Assembly (NCBI RefSeq): GCF_900100755.1
Contig: NZ_FNCI01000003.1
Span: 372,001 to 436,000, forward strand
Direction: 5' to 3'
DNA length: 64,000 bases
Source: Onishia taeanensis
GTDB lineage: Bacteria > Pseudomonadota > Gammaproteobacteria > Pseudomonadales > Halomonadaceae
Part shown: positions 1 through 9,684 of the stretch, piece after piece
How positions within the stretch are numbered: position 1 is the stretch's first letter
Layout of the letters: each line of letters begins with the position of its first letter
Notes under the pieces: generated by a model
Databases searched by the model: none
What the model was told of the DNA's origin: nothing
Seen by the model: only the letters and a program-made list of their open reading frames with translations
Position numbers and translations under genes: made by a program

Positions 1-28
1 AGAAGAAGAGCGACGTCCGACATGAAGA

Positions 29-607
29 TTAGCGGATCACTACGCGCGTGCCAATCGTCACCATGTCGGCAAGCTGATCAATTTGCGCATTGGTGACCGC
101 CACACAGCCCTGAGTCCAGTTGAAACGACGATGAATCTCGGGATCCGCCTCGCCAAGACCATGGATTCCGATATAACCGCCCAGCACCGTATCCTGCGGG
201 GGCTCACCCGTTCGGCGAAGATCGCTCATGAAGTCACCATATTCACGCGCCGACATCATACCGGCTTCCCATGCTTCACGGGCATGCGCTGCGGTGGGAA
301 AGTCAATGCCCAGGAAAATGTGGAAATCACTGTCAAGCTTGACGCGGTTGATGTGGAACACGCCTAACGGGGTCGAGCTGTCCCCCTGGTGGCGGAGTCG
401 CTTCACGCCGCCCCGCCCCACCGACACCGGAGCGAAGCTCTCGAGCATCTGCTCGCCGCGGTAGATGCGTAGACTCGACGTGGATTGGTCAATCAGAAGC
501 CAAAGTTCATGCGGCCCAGGGTTTATGAATACTTGGCTCTGCGCGGCCCCCAAGGCAGTGCTGAGCGGCATCAGCATCAGGGCAAGGAGGAAAATCAATC
601 GGGGCAT
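29..607 (-). CDS. L,D-transpeptidase (YkuD/ErfK family), exported
   Basis: A 192-residue protein with an N-terminal signal-like hydrophobic stretch (about residues 1-20, ending near ALGAA) followed by a YkuD-type L,D-transpeptidase domain. The catalytic signature is visible as IHGLG (His149) and TQGCVAVTN (Cys168), the usual His...Cys pair in which cysteine is the acylated nucleophile. Family members form 3-3 crosslinks in peptidoglycan or attach proteins to it in the periplasm. The reading frame is open further upstream to 790, but that extension overlaps the next gene and has no signal peptide, so the ATG at 607 is chosen. It lies just downstream of the EAL gene on the same strand with a 37-bp gap. 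Which of the two reactions it performs cannot be decided here. Confidence 0.85.
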   Translation of the reverse strand: MPRLIFLLALMLMPLSTALGAAQSQVFINPGPHELWLLIDQSTSSLRIYRGEQMLESFAPVSVGRGGVKRLRHQGDSSTPLGVFHINRVKLDSDFHIFLGIDFPTAAHAREAWEAGMMSAREYGDFMSDLRRTGEPPQDTVLGGYIGIHGLGEADPEIHRRFNWTQGCVAVTNAQIDQLADMVTIGTRVVIR

Positions 608-644
608 AGGGTAGCTCGTGATACGGATGGCTGAAGAACCGGAA

Positions 645-2360
645 TCAGAGCGTTCTACCGGATTCCACCGCCAATGACAATGCCGACCGCTGGGTGTGCA
701 TGAAATCGTCACACCAGCGCTCGTAATCGCCAATAGCCAGTGCCGGTGAATACAGAAATCCCTGAGCCTGATCGCACCCCAGCTGCACAAGAATATCGTG
801 CTGTCCGCGCGTTTCCACGCCTTCGGCCGTCACCATCAACCCCAGGGCATGGCCCATATCGATCATGCAGCCCAAGAGCTTGCGCGCATGGGCGTCGGTC
901 TCTAGGTCCATGACAAACACACGGTCGAGCTTGATACCGCTCAATGGCAGGTGGCGCAGATACTGGAAGGAAGAAAAGCCGGTGCCGAAGTCATCGATAC
1001 TAACGCCCAGGCCTAGGTCACGGATGGCACGGAGCGCCTTGCTGCCATCCTTGATATCGGCCATCAGGGCGCTCTCGGTGATCTCAACCTCCAGCCGCCA
1101 GGCAGGCACCGCTTCCTGCGCGATCAACGCCCTCAGCATTTCGATAAAGTCGTTATCGAGCAGGTTTCGCGCCGATACATTGATGCTGACGCCGCCAGGC
1201 ACCTGAGCCGCCATCTTCAGGGCCTGCTCGGCGACAAAGCGCGTGACCGGCGTGATCAAGGTGGTTTTCTCGACCTTGGGCATGAAGTGACCGGGATAGA
1301 TCAGCTGCCCATCCTGCTGCCGCCAGCGAATCAGCCCCTCGCAGCCGCAGACGCTATTGTCAGCCAGAGATATCTTGGGCTGAAAGTGAAGTTCGAACTG
1401 ATGGTTTTCCAGGCCGTGGCGTACCTGGGAGATCAGCCATATCGCCTGCTTGGTGCGCCTGCGATAGGCTGGCACATAGGCGCTGCAGCTACGCTGCTGG
1501 CTGGAGGCCTCGAACATGGCCACCCGTGCTTCATGGATCAGCTGCCGCGCATCCTGGGTGTCGGGCGTCGACAGCGTATAGCCGAGTATTAACTGCGCCC
1601 GCATTGGCATCTGCTGAATCACCAGGTTTTCTTCGCCCGCCACCAACACGTCGTGCGCTATCCGCTCGAGTATCTGGTGGTCGGCACTGTCGAGCAGCAC
1701 CATCAACTCAGGACCGTTGAACCGATAGATACAGCTGTGGCCATCGACCACACGATCCAGGCGCTGGCTGATGGCCGACACCAGCTCATCGGACGCATCG
1801 GCACCCAACGTCTCCAGCAGTTCGACGATGTCGGTGATCCTCACCACCATCAACCCTAGAGCCTGGCCCGAGCTTTTTTGCAGCCCTTTGCTCAAGTCCT
1901 CTTCAAGGGCTAGATAATTGGGCAACCCAGAGCGCAAGTCGATGTAAGACGCTTGTAGAGAATCCCTCTTGGCCGCGTGCAGGCGCTCAAACAAACCACC
2001 CGCCACTGCACCCAACAAGGAGTAGAGCCCCAGGCGAACCAGCCAGTTCGCGGGCGTCTGAAGTTCGCCAGTGGCGACATTCAATGGCATCAACGCCATC
2101 AGCAGGCCGACTAAACAGGCACTCAACAGGGCGCCTGCGAGCCGATACCAGGCAGCGGCCAGGATCACCGGGACCAGCATTAGATACGGATACGCGTAGG
2201 CCGTGCCCCCCGTGAAATAGACAACCAGCCACCCCAAGACCATCAATACCGCCAAGACAATCAGCCGCGAAGCATGCTGTGCCGTTGCCGACAACTTGAG
2301 CCATTGCTTATGGATATTGGCTGGACGAATCGCCTGATGGGGCAGTAATGATTGAGACAT
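645..2360 (-). CDS. Membrane-bound EAL-domain c-di-GMP phosphodiesterase with degenerate GGDEF
   Basis: 571 residues. About four hydrophobic segments lie in residues 35-130 and resemble the DUF4118/MASE-type membrane sensor module. A GGDEF-fold domain follows (about 135-290) whose signature is degraded to NGPEL, so cyclase activity is unlikely. An EAL domain occupies about 305-560. The EAL catalytic set looks complete: EGL, NVSARN, EITES, DDFGTG, KLDR, AEGVET and QGF. The likely function is therefore hydrolysis of cyclic di-GMP, with the GGDEF-like domain as a possible GTP-sensing regulator, as in other composite proteins. The membrane part suggests control by an envelope or small-molecule signal. 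It starts with ATG at 2360 and precedes the L,D-transpeptidase on the same strand. Confidence 0.88.
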   Translation of the reverse strand: MSQSLLPHQAIRPANIHKQWLKLSATAQHASRLIVLAVLMVLGWLVVYFTGGTAYAYPYLMLVPVILAAAWYRLAGALLSACLVGLLMALMPLNVATGELQTPANWLVRLGLYSLLGAVAGGLFERLHAAKRDSLQASYIDLRSGLPNYLALEEDLSKGLQKSSGQALGLMVVRITDIVELLETLGADASDELVSAISQRLDRVVDGHSCIYRFNGPELMVLLDSADHQILERIAHDVLVAGEENLVIQQMPMRAQLILGYTLSTPDTQDARQLIHEARVAMFEASSQQRSCSAYVPAYRRRTKQAIWLISQVRHGLENHQFELHFQPKISLADNSVCGCEGLIRWRQQDGQLIYPGHFMPKVEKTTLITPVTRFVAEQALKMAAQVPGGVSINVSARNLLDNDFIEMLRALIAQEAVPAWRLEVEITESALMADIKDGSKALRAIRDLGLGVSIDDFGTGFSSFQYLRHLPLSGIKLDRVFVMDLETDAHARKLLGCMIDMGHALGLMVTAEGVETRGQHDILVQLGCDQAQGFLYSPALAIGDYERWCDDFMHTQRSALSLAVESGRTL

Positions 2361-2530
2361 TCCTTGTCGCTCTTTTGGCCCGGAACAGCCCCCACCAGGC
2401 GACGACTGGCCACCGAAGATGAAAGGGTAATACTGGGTATCGACCGTTCCTTAGCTGAACTTGAATCGCGGGACGTCGCAACGCCAGCACGGTCGAACTG
2501 GTGGTCGTGCCGAAAGCACTCAGAGTATAG

Positions 2531-2570
2531 GCTATGGAGGGTTAGACTATGGAGGGGATAGACTATGGAA
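2531..2570. repeat. Three short direct repeats (CTATGGA)
   Basis: Three near copies of (A/G)G(A/C)CTATGGA follow each other at about 14-16 bp spacing just upstream of the potassium channel gene. Each contains an ATGGA that could be read as a start. They may be a small slipped-strand duplication or protein-binding sites; nothing in the sequence decides this. Confidence 0.4.
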
Positions 2571-2598
2571 TGTGCCGAGCACCTGGCTCGAAGATGAA

Positions 2599-3072
2599 AT
2601 GGAGCTCACCTTGCTGGATGCATTGCTTGATCCTGGACACCTAATGGTGGTGTTGGCGACCCTGCTGACCGTCGTGTTGTGCGTGCTGCTGCACTACGAA
2701 GTCTCGATGGCACTGAGTCGTCGGATGGAGCGCTCCACCCGCTCGCAGCGCCAGCGCTTCCTGACGCTGATCTTCGGCCTTCTATTGGCACACATTGCCG
2801 AGATCTGGGCGTTCGCCGCCACCATGAGCCTACTGCTGGAGATCTCCAGCACCGGTGACGTCATCGGCATCACCGCCCCGGGGTTTCTGGACTTCGTCTA
2901 TCTCTCAGCGACCAATTTCACCACCCTGGGCTATGGCGACATGGTCCCCACAGGCCCCATTCGTTTCGTCATGGGCACAGAGGCGCTGACCGGCTTCGTG
3001 CTGATTACCTGGTCGGCATCACTGACCTTTCTGGAAATGCAGAAGCACTGGCGCACCAACCACCCCGATTAG
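2599..3072 (+). CDS. Small potassium channel family protein (Ion_trans_2)
   Basis: 157 residues from the ATG at 2599. There are three hydrophobic segments (about residues 10-35, 52-78 and 125-145), and a pore helix precedes the last one. The selectivity filter is seen as TTLGYGD, with GYGD at residues 111-114, which marks a K+ channel pore. No cytoplasmic nucleotide- or NAD-binding (RCK) domain follows, so this is a bare-pore protein. The frame stays open upstream to a TTG at 2461, but the extra 46 residues are low-quality sequence over short repeats, so the internal ATG is preferred. The ribosome-binding site is weak (GAAG). The gene stands alone between two leftward units. Confidence 0.75.
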   Translation: MELTLLDALLDPGHLMVVLATLLTVVLCVLLHYEVSMALSRRMERSTRSQRQRFLTLIFGLLLAHIAEIWAFAATMSLLLEISSTGDVIGITAPGFLDFVYLSATNFTTLGYGDMVPTGPIRFVMGTEALTGFVLITWSASLTFLEMQKHWRTNHPD

Positions 3073-3114
3073 CGCCCGCCAGCCCATGCCCATGGCGGCA
3101 GCCTGCTAGCCCGC

Positions 3115-3627
3115 TCAGTTCGCTGCCGGGGAGCCCAACAGCAGATCGCTATCGATCGCCACGAAGCGCGAGGCGGCCTGAATCAGCGCATCCGCCGTCA
3201 GGGCAGGCACGCCGTAGACATCGACACGGACGCCGTGACGCGCCCGCATGCGACTGACCAGCAGATCGAAGTCGCCGTCACCGGATACCAGCACGACATG
3301 ATCGACGTCGGCGGCCGCCTCGATGGCGTCGAGCGCGATACCCACGTCCCAATCGCCCTTGGCGGAGCCATCCCGGCGCTGAATGAAGGGCTTGAGCTTC
3401 ACGTCGAAGCCGATGTTGCGCAGGATGCCCTGAAACTGACGCTGCCGGGCATCGCCACGGTCAACCGCATAGGCATTGGCGATCACCACTTCGCCAAGCG
3501 CGGTGAGACGCGCCCAGAAGGCGTGATAGTCGAAGTGGCGCCCGAAGGCCTGGCGAGTGGTGTAGTAGACGTTTTGCACGTCTACAAAAACGGCGACGCG
3601 AGGCGCGTCGCCTGACGATGCGGCCAT
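3115..3627 (-). CDS. NYN domain protein (LabA/DUF88 family)
   Basis: 170 residues forming a single NYN (PIN-like) domain. The acidic residues that bind metal in this fold are visible in FVDVQN (Asp16), GDWDVGIALD and SGDGDFDLL. Family members are predicted or proven Mg2+-dependent ribonucleases, and some (LabA/LabA-like) take part in regulation. The gene follows a 78-codon gene on the same strand by 16 bp, so the two are probably co-transcribed. The RNA target is unknown. Confidence 0.82.
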   Translation of the reverse strand: MAASSGDAPRVAVFVDVQNVYYTTRQAFGRHFDYHAFWARLTALGEVVIANAYAVDRGDARQRQFQGILRNIGFDVKLKPFIQRRDGSAKGDWDVGIALDAIEAAADVDHVVLVSGDGDFDLLVSRMRARHGVRVDVYGVPALTADALIQAASRFVAIDSDLLLGSPAAN

Positions 3628-3643
3628 TGGCGGCCCTCATTCT

Positions 3644-3880
3644 TCAGTGCATCGTGGCGGGGACTTCCAGCTCTTCGCTTTCTTCCTGCCATAGTTTGCT
3701 GCGAGTGATGGCATGGTCGATCATCTCGCGCGCGACTTCGAAACGGCTCTGACGCAGCAGCTCGCCGGCTTCCTCGGAAAAGTTGATGCGCAGCAGCGGC
3801 TCGCCTTCGCCCTCGGCGTGGCGCAGCACGATCTCACCGTCGTTGAGTTCGACGATTTCCAGAACAGCGGTATCGGACAT
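3644..3880 (-). CDS. Short conserved-type hypothetical protein
   Basis: A 78-residue acidic protein with no signal peptide, membrane segment or motif that I can name. The first half looks like a small beta domain (LEIVELNDGEIVLRHAEGE); the second half is helical with many Glu residues. A similar small gene lies near topA in Pseudomonas as I recall, so it is probably a real conserved gene. It lies downstream of a terminator that closes the topA unit and 16 bp before the NYN gene, which suggests it opens a two-gene unit with its own promoter. Confidence 0.65.
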   Translation of the reverse strand: MSDTAVLEIVELNDGEIVLRHAEGEGEPLLRINFSEEAGELLRQSRFEVAREMIDHAITRSKLWQEESEELEVPATMH

Positions 3881-3911
3881 TCTGGATGGACCCTCCAGCT
3901 AATGGGGCAAT

Positions 3912-3944
3912 AAAAAACGACCACGGCGATCATCCATGGTCGTT
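3912..3944 (-). terminator. Rho-independent terminator of the topA unit
   Basis: Inverted repeat AACGACCA (3916-3923) / TGGTCGTT (3937-3944). Read on the minus strand, the hairpin runs directly into a run of T (plus-strand A run at 3912-3917). It sits about 80 bp after the DUF6586 stop and before the next leftward gene. Confidence 0.75.
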
Positions 3945-4024
3945 GTCGATGGGCCTAGATTACCATCATAGGGGCCGAGACGTCATCTGAGATTCCGTCT
4001 CACCCGCTGATGCACTGAAAGCCG

Positions 4025-4486
4025 CTACCACTCGACGCTGGTTTCCCGCAGCCGGCCCAACTCGGCCTTGAACTCGACGACACACCCAGAGAGCTTATCG
4101 CCTAGGGGGCGATGCCCGGCCACCGCGATAGTCATCAGGTTTGCCTGCTCGCGCTGCGCGGCACCATCCACGCCGTGCAGCGCCTCGAGGCGGCCCAGCA
4201 GCCAGGCAAGCCAGCTATCCGGTTGGGCCGCAAGCTCGGCCAACTGGGTAAGCTCGGCCACGGGCCGGGCATCGCTCACCAGCAACTCCCGCCAGTCGTG
4301 GCGGGCAAGCCGGGCATGTTCGGTCAGCTCACGCAGCGCCGAATTCAAGGCCAGCTCCAGCAGGGCAAGCGCGCCCTCCTCACTGGCCATGCGGCGCGAC
4401 ACGGCGTGCTCGTCGTCTCCCGCCGGCACCGCCAATAGTAGCTCGGCCTGGTAAAGAAGCTGATTGGTGCGGCCACTCGGGGTCAT
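4025..4486 (-). CDS. DUF6586 family protein, coupled to topA
   Basis: 153 residues, mostly helical, with no signal peptide or clear catalytic motif. It matches in length and position the DUF6586-type protein found directly after topA in Pseudomonas and relatives. Its ATG overlaps the topA stop codon in an ATGA arrangement (4483-4486), so translation is very likely coupled to topA. A terminator follows about 80 bp downstream. Its function is not known; the conserved linkage to topoisomerase I is the only clue. Confidence 0.78.
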   Translation of the reverse strand: MTPSGRTNQLLYQAELLLAVPAGDDEHAVSRRMASEEGALALLELALNSALRELTEHARLARHDWRELLVSDARPVAELTQLAELAAQPDSWLAWLLGRLEALHGVDGAAQREQANLMTIAVAGHRPLGDKLSGCVVEFKAELGRLRETSVEW

Positions 4487-7125
4487 TTACGCTTGTCCTC
4501 GACCTGCCATTTGCCCGCATCGAAGGTGGCCTTCCAGCCGGTGGCCTTGCCGTCCTCGTCGGTCATCACGAACTGCGACTTGGTCTTGCGCGAGAAGCGA
4601 ATCTGGGTCGGGCGACCGTCCGGATCCTCGCTGGGCGCCTTGAGCAGGAAGTGGTACTTCTCGGGCAGCTCCTCGGCATGGGCCTTGAGTTCACGCACCA
4701 GCGGCGGACGCGTCTCGCGATTCTTGGGAAACTGGCTGGCGGCCAGGAAGAGCCCACTGGCGCCGTCGCGCAGCACATAATGGTCCTCGACCTTTTGACA
4801 GGCCAGCTCCGGCATGGGGATTGGGTCCATCTTGGGCGGCGCCACTTCACCGCTCTTGAGCAGCTTGCGGGTGTTCTTGCAGTCGTCGTTGGTGCAGCCG
4901 AAGTACTTGCCGAATCGGCCGCTCTTGAGCTGCATCTCGGCGCCGCACTTGTCGCACTCGATGACCGGGCCTTCGTAGCCCTTGATCTTGAAGTGGCCCT
5001 GCTCGACCTCATAGCCGCCACAATCTGGGCTGTTGCCGCAGATATGCAGCTTGCGTGTCTCGTCGATCAGGTAGCTATCCATGGCCGTGCCACAGATATC
5101 GCAGCGATGCTTGGCACGCAGCGCGTCGGTTTCGGCTTCCTCGCCGGCATCGGCGGCCACGGCCTCGTCGCCCGGAATCAGGTCGATGGTGGTCTTGCAG
5201 CGCTCCTTGGGCGGCAGGTTGTAGCCCGAGCAACCCAGGAACACACCGGTCGAGGCGGTGCGAATCTGCATCTTGCGCCCGCAGGTCGGGCAGTCGATAT
5301 CGGTGGGCACCGGCTGATTGGGCCGCATGCCCTCCTCGCTCTCGGCCACCTCGAGCTCCTTGCGGAACTCGGCGTAGAAGGCGTTGAGCAGCTCGCGCCA
5401 GTTGCGCTCGCCTTCGGCGACCTCATCCAGGTTGTCTTCCATGCGCGCCGTGAAGGAGAAATCCATCAGGTCCGGGAAGGACTCGCTGAGCCGCTCGGTG
5501 ACGATGTCGCCGAGCTTCTCGGCGTAGAAGCGCCGGCTCTCGAGCTTGACGTAGCCGCGATCCTGAATGGTCGAGATGATGGCGGCATAAGTCGACGGGC
5601 GGCCGATGCCCCGCTTCTCCAACTCCTTGACCAGGCTAGCCTCGGTGAAACGCGCGGGCGGCTTGGTGAAGTGCTGCTGCGGGTCGAGCTTCTCGAGGTG
5701 CATCGGCGCCCCCTCGGCTAGATCGGGAAGCGACTGATCCTCTTCCTTCTTGCCGGCGGGCTTCATGACGCGGGTATAACCGTCGAACTTGAGGACTCGC
5801 CCCTTGGCCCTGAGCTCATAGCCATCGGCTTCGACCGTCAAGGTGCTCGACAGGTATTCAGCAGGCGTCATCTGACAGGCCACGAACTGGCGCCAGATCA
5901 GCTCATAGAGGCGCTCGGCGTCACGCTCCATGCCCACCAGATCGGTCGCCTTGTAGGCCACGTTGGAGGGGCGAATGGCCTCGTGGGCTTCCTGAGCCCC
6001 TTCCTTGCTCGAATAGCGATTGGGCGACTCCGGCAGGTAACGGGCGCCAAACTCCTCTTCGATATGGCCACGCACTGCCTCGATCGCATCCTTCGACAGG
6101 TTGGTCGAGTCGGTACGCATGTAGGTGATGTAGCCCGCCTCATAGAGGCGCTGCGCCATGGTCATGGTCTTCTTCACCGAGAAGCCCAGCCGACCGCTGG
6201 CGGCCTGCTGCAGCGTCGAGGTGATGAAGGGCGCATTGGGCTTGGAGCGAGTCGGCTTGTCTTCGCGACCGGTGATGGCAAGCGAGGACTTTCTGAGCGC
6301 GGCGATGCGCTCCATGGTCTCGGCTTCGCTGGTAGGACGAAATGCCTTGCCATCCTGACGCACCAGCTCGAAGCGAATGGGCTCGCCAGCGTCTTTCGCG
6401 CCAGAGGCCATGAGGTCGGCATGCACGTCCCAGAACTCTTCGGGGACGAAGGCACGAATTTCGCGCTCGCGCTCGACGATCAGGCGAACCGCCACCGACT
6501 GGACACGACCAGCGGACAGGCCGCGAGCGACCTTGCTCCATAGAAGTGGCGAGAGCATGAAGCCCACCACCCGGTCGAGGAAACGCCGCGCCTGCTGCGC
6601 CTCGACCCGCGGGATGTTGAGCTGGCCCGGGTCCTGGAAGGCTTCCTGGATGGCGTTCTTGGTGATCTCGTTGAAGACCACCCGCTTGTAGCGCCCGGCA
6701 TCACCACCGATGGTTTCCTGCAGGTGCCAGGCGATGGCTTCCCCTTCGCGGTCCAAGTCGGTGGCGAGATAGACGGCATCGGCCTTTTCGGCATGCTTCT
6801 TGAGCTCGGCGACCACCTTTTCCTTGCCGGGAAGAATTTCGTAATTCGCCTCCCAGTCATGCTCGGGATCGATACCCATCCGCCGGATCAACTGATCCCA
6901 GGCCTTGCGCTTCTTGTAGACCGCCTTCTCGTCCGGAGACATCTTGCGAGTCGCCGCCGCCTGACGGGCGCGCTCCTTGGGATCGCTGGATGCCTTACCC
7001 GAGCCGCTGGTCGGCAGGTCGCGAATATGACCCACGCTCGACTTCACGATGAAATCGTTGCCGAGATACTTGTTGATCGTCTTCGCCTTGGCCGGCGACT
7101 CGACGATGACCAGTGACTTGCCCAT
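4483..7125 (-). CDS. topA: DNA topoisomerase I (type IA, omega protein)
   Basis: 880 residues from the ATG at 7125, close to the 865 of the E. coli enzyme. It relaxes negative supercoils by transient single-strand cleavage. The N-terminal Toprim domain begins [20 protein letters not shown], and the acidic Toprim motif [15 protein letters not shown] follows. The nucleophile is Tyr335 in [12 protein letters not shown]. The C-terminus carries three cysteine zinc-finger-like modules ([24 protein letters not shown] with paired distal cysteines). The frame is open 15 codons further upstream, but the ATG at 7125 has a good ribosome-binding site (TTTGGAGT) and starts the canonical sequence. The stop overlaps the next gene. 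Confidence 0.97.
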   Translation of the reverse strand: MGKSLVIVESPAKAKTINKYLGNDFIVKSSVGHIRDLPTSGSGKASSDPKERARQAAATRKMSPDEKAVYKKRKAWDQLIRRMGIDPEHDWEANYEILPGKEKVVAELKKHAEKADAVYLATDLDREGEAIAWHLQETIGGDAGRYKRVVFNEITKNAIQEAFQDPGQLNIPRVEAQQARRFLDRVVGFMLSPLLWSKVARGLSAGRVQSVAVRLIVEREREIRAFVPEEFWDVHADLMASGAKDAGEPIRFELVRQDGKAFRPTSEAETMERIAALRKSSLAITGREDKPTRSKPNAPFITSTLQQAASGRLGFSVKKTMTMAQRLYEAGYITYMRTDSTNLSKDAIEAVRGHIEEEFGARYLPESPNRYSSKEGAQEAHEAIRPSNVAYKATDLVGMERDAERLYELIWRQFVACQMTPAEYLSSTLTVEADGYELRAKGRVLKFDGYTRVMKPAGKKEEDQSLPDLAEGAPMHLEKLDPQQHFTKPPARFTEASLVKELEKRGIGRPSTYAAIISTIQDRGYVKLESRRFYAEKLGDIVTERLSESFPDLMDFSFTARMEDNLDEVAEGERNWRELLNAFYAEFRKELEVAESEEGMRPNQPVPTDIDCPTCGRKMQIRTASTGVFLGCSGYNLPPKERCKTTIDLIPGDEAVAADAGEEAETDALRAKHRCDICGTAMDSYLIDETRKLHICGNSPDCGGYEVEQGHFKIKGYEGPVIECDKCGAEMQLKSGRFGKYFGCTNDDCKNTRKLLKSGEVAPPKMDPIPMPELACQKVEDHYVLRDGASGLFLAASQFPKNRETRPPLVRELKAHAEELPEKYHFLLKAPSEDPDGRPTQIRFSRKTKSQFVMTDEDGKATGWKATFDAGKWQVEDKRK

Positions 7126-7532
7126 AGTACTCCAAAGTAGTGTCAGCCTGGGCCCTAAGCCCTGAGGCAATATCCGTATGCCGACATCTATTAGCGGCTT
7201 AAAATGCGCCTACCCTACCCCAGCGCTTGGTGCGGCGCCAGTCATCAAGCTGACACACTATCTGACCCTAGACCCCGCTCCAGGGCCTCGGCAAGGTTTC
7301 AACCGCCATTATCGAGGCCATTCGAGCTGTCATCTTTTAGAGATAGACTATACAAAACCGGTTTGGACAGCCTGGCGATGCCGACCTGCCCACCAGGCTT
7401 TTCAGCCAGCCGGGAGCGTGGTGTACTATGATGTAGTAAAATCACTACATGGCAGTTTGCCACTCGTATCCAGCCCCGCTTCACGGTCGCCACTGAGCAC
7501 TGTAAGCCAAGCTAACTCGTCAGGAGAGACGC
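7126..7532. other. Intergenic region between topA and pyk (divergent promoters)
   Basis: A 407-bp region between divergent genes. It holds the HexR-like palindrome at 7431-7450 and a possible -10 (TATGAT, 7427-7432) for pyk. AT-rich sequence near 7335-7360 may contain a leftward promoter for topA, but I cannot assign its boxes. The short open frames across the region look non-coding. Confidence 0.5.
7431..7450 (+). promoter_or_regulatory. HexR-type operator upstream of pyk
   Basis: Palindrome with 7-bp perfect arms, ATGTAGT and ACTACAT, around a 6-bp AT-rich centre. This fits the HexR operator pattern TGTAGT-N6-ACTACA known for central-carbon genes, including pykA, in several gammaproteobacteria. 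It overlaps a possible -10 box, as expected for a site where HexR represses and is relieved by 2-keto-3-deoxy-6-phosphogluconate. HexR itself is not in this window. Confidence 0.72.
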
Positions 7533-8990
7533 ATGTCGAATGCCCTTAACGGCCCCATCCGCCGCACCAAGATCGTCGCCACGCTGGGCCCTGCCAGCGA
7601 CCGCGAGGGCGTGCTCGAGGAGATGATCGCTGCCGGTGTCGACGTCGTACGACTGAACTTCTCCCACGGTTCGGCCGATGATCATCGCCAGCGCCTGGGC
7701 CGTGTCCGCGAGATCGCCAACCGACTCGGCAAGAGCGTTGCCGCCCTTGGCGACCTGCAAGGCCCGAAGATCCGCATCGCCCGCTTTGCCGACGGCGCCG
7801 TCAACCTGGAAGAAGGCCAGCCCTTCGTGCTGGACGTCTCCATGGACAGCAACGCAGGCAATGCCGAGCGCGTGGGCTGCGACTACAAGTCGCTTGCCGA
7901 GGACGTGGCCGCCGGCGACATGCTGCTGCTCGACGATGGCCGCCTGGTACTCGAAGTGGAAAAAGTCAGCGCCCCCGAGGTGCACACCAAGGTGGTCGTG
8001 GGCGGCAAGCTCTCGAACAACAAGGGCATCAACAAGCAAGGAGGCGGTCTTTCTGCCGCTGCCCTGACCGACAAGGACAAGGCCGACCTCAAGACCGCCA
8101 TCGATATCGGCGTAGATTATCTGGCAGTCTCCTTCCCGCGCTCTGCCGCCGATATGCTGGAGGCCCGCGAGCTGCTGGGCGAGGCCGGCAAGGAAATCGG
8201 CCTGGTCGCCAAGGTAGAGCGCGCCGAAGCCGTTGCCGATGACGAAACCCTGGACGGCATCATCCTGGCCTCCGAAGCCGTCATGGTGGCCCGTGGCGAC
8301 CTGGGCGTCGAGATCGGCGATGCGCAGCTGATCGGCGTACAGAAGCGCATGATCAAGCGCGCGCGCAGCCTCAACCGCGCCGTGATCACCGCCACCCAGA
8401 TGATGGAGTCGATGATCGCCGCCCCGCTGCCGACCCGCGCCGAAGTCTTCGACGTGGCCAACGCCGTGCTCGACGGCACCGATGCGGTGATGCTCTCGGC
8501 AGAAACCGCCGCCGGCGACTACCCGGTCGAGACCATCGAAGCGATGAACCGCCTGTGCCTCGGCGCAGAGCGCGAACGCAGCGCCCAGGAGTCCGGACAC
8601 CGCATCCACGAAGGCTTCAGCAAGACCGACGAGACCGTGGCCCTGTCGGCAATGTATGCCGCCAACCACCTCAAGGGCGTCGCCGCTATCGCCTGCATGA
8701 CCGCCACCGGCTATACCCCGCTGATCGCGTCGCGCATCCGTTCGGGGCTGCCGATCATCGGCTTTGCGCACAGCCCCATCGCCCAGCGCCGAATGGCCCT
8801 CTATCGCGGTGTGGTGTCGCTCTACTTCAATTCGGACGGTATGAGCCCCAGCGAGCTGAATACGGCGGCGATCAAGGAATTGACCGATCGCGGCATCGCC
8901 AAGAGCGGTGACTATGCCATCCTGACTCGCGGCGAACATATGAACGCTCACGGTGGCACCAACACCATGCAGATCCTGGAAGTCCAGTAA
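7533..8990 (+). CDS. pyk: Pyruvate kinase
   Basis: 485 residues, the size of the PykA (type II) enzyme. It transfers phosphate from phosphoenolpyruvate to ADP, giving pyruvate and ATP. Visible motifs are [13 protein letters not shown] and [10 protein letters not shown] at the N-terminus, [12 protein letters not shown], the catalytic-lysine region [24 protein letters not shown] and [14 protein letters not shown], followed by the C-terminal regulatory domain. The start ATG has a clear GGAGAG site. The gene follows a HexR-like operator, which suggests control by Entner-Doudoroff intermediates. Methylglyoxal synthase follows downstream on the same strand. Confidence 0.97.
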   Translation: MSNALNGPIRRTKIVATLGPASDREGVLEEMIAAGVDVVRLNFSHGSADDHRQRLGRVREIANRLGKSVAALGDLQGPKIRIARFADGAVNLEEGQPFVLDVSMDSNAGNAERVGCDYKSLAEDVAAGDMLLLDDGRLVLEVEKVSAPEVHTKVVVGGKLSNNKGINKQGGGLSAAALTDKDKADLKTAIDIGVDYLAVSFPRSAADMLEARELLGEAGKEIGLVAKVERAEAVADDETLDGIILASEAVMVARGDLGVEIGDAQLIGVQKRMIKRARSLNRAVITATQMMESMIAAPLPTRAEVFDVANAVLDGTDAVMLSAETAAGDYPVETIEAMNRLCLGAERERSAQESGHRIHEGFSKTDETVALSAMYAANHLKGVAAIACMTATGYTPLIASRIRSGLPIIGFAHSPIAQRRMALYRGVVSLYFNSDGMSPSELNTAAIKELTDRGIAKSGDYAILTRGEHMNAHGGTNTMQILEVQ

Positions 8991-9106
8991 CCGCCGACAC
9001 TCGTCTATAGCCCCACAAGAGCGACCGGCCGGAACGGTAACTGAACGGTCAAGAGAGCGATCAAGAGAACGGCCAAGAAAGCATGGCCAACAGAGGAAAG
9101 GCACCC

Positions 9107-9586
9107 ATGAGCGAGCAACGCCCTGGACAGCAGACGACCCGCACACTGCCGCGACGCAAGCGTATCGCCCTGATCGCCCACGACGGCAAGAAGGATGAGC
9201 TGCTCGTCTGGGCGCGGCGCTGGCAGGACACCCTGGCTGACCACCAACTGGTGGGCACAGGCACCACCGCCAAGAGGGTGTCGAAAGAGCTGGGGCTCGA
9301 GGTCGAAGGCCTGATGAGCGGCCCGCTGGGGGGCGACCAACAGATCGGCGCCCGCATCACCGAACAGGGCCTGGATTTGCTGATCTTCTTCTGGGACCCC
9401 TTCGCGCCGATGCCCCATGACCCGGACGTCAAGGCCCTGCTTCGCTTGGCGGCACTCTGGAACATCCCGGTCGCCTGCAACGCTGCCAGTGCTGACTTTC
9501 TGATTAGCTCACCCTACGTGGGTGAAGCCTTCGACATCGGCATCCCGGATGCTGGAGGCTGGGTGTCGGCCCGAGTCGATAACTAG
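9107..9586 (+). CDS. mgsA: Methylglyoxal synthase
   Basis: 159 residues from the ATG at 9107. It converts dihydroxyacetone phosphate to methylglyoxal and phosphate, a bypass that releases phosphate when sugar phosphates pile up. Family motifs are visible: RIALIAHDGKKDEL, the phosphate-binding VGTGTT, SGPLGGDQQIGA with the catalytic aspartate, and FFWDPF. An upstream ATG at 9083 is possible, but the ATG at 9107 is preceded by AGGAAAGG at good spacing and matches the family start better. It lies 116 bp after pyk on the same strand and is followed by a strong terminator, so pyk-mgsA may form one unit. Confidence 0.93.
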   Translation: MSEQRPGQQTTRTLPRRKRIALIAHDGKKDELLVWARRWQDTLADHQLVGTGTTAKRVSKELGLEVEGLMSGPLGGDQQIGARITEQGLDLLIFFWDPFAPMPHDPDVKALLRLAALWNIPVACNAASADFLISSPYVGEAFDIGIPDAGGWVSARVDN

Positions 9587-9632
9587 CCGCTCGCGTATCG
9601 CAAACGCGACCGACCAGGATCGCCACCAACGT

Positions 9633-9662
9633 AAAGCGCCGCCCCATGGGGCGGCGCTTTTT
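9633..9662. terminator. Strong bidirectional terminator between mgsA and the DUF3141 gene
   Basis: A perfect 28-bp palindrome (9633-9660) with GCGCCGCCCC / GGGGCGGCGC arms and flanking A and T runs on either side. It lies between two convergent genes (mgsA ends at 9586; the leftward gene ends at 9685) and can serve both. Confidence 0.88.
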
Positions 9663-9684
9663 CTTGCCGATGCTCAAGTTGCAG

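Noticed and set aside
4651-5721. A 356-codon open frame on the plus strand across topA
   Set aside because: Antisense shadow of topA; no start context or homology pattern.
7512-9146. A 544-codon open frame on the minus strand across pyk
   Set aside because: It is the antisense shadow of pyruvate kinase in GC-rich DNA; composition is Gly/His/Asp-rich with no motif.
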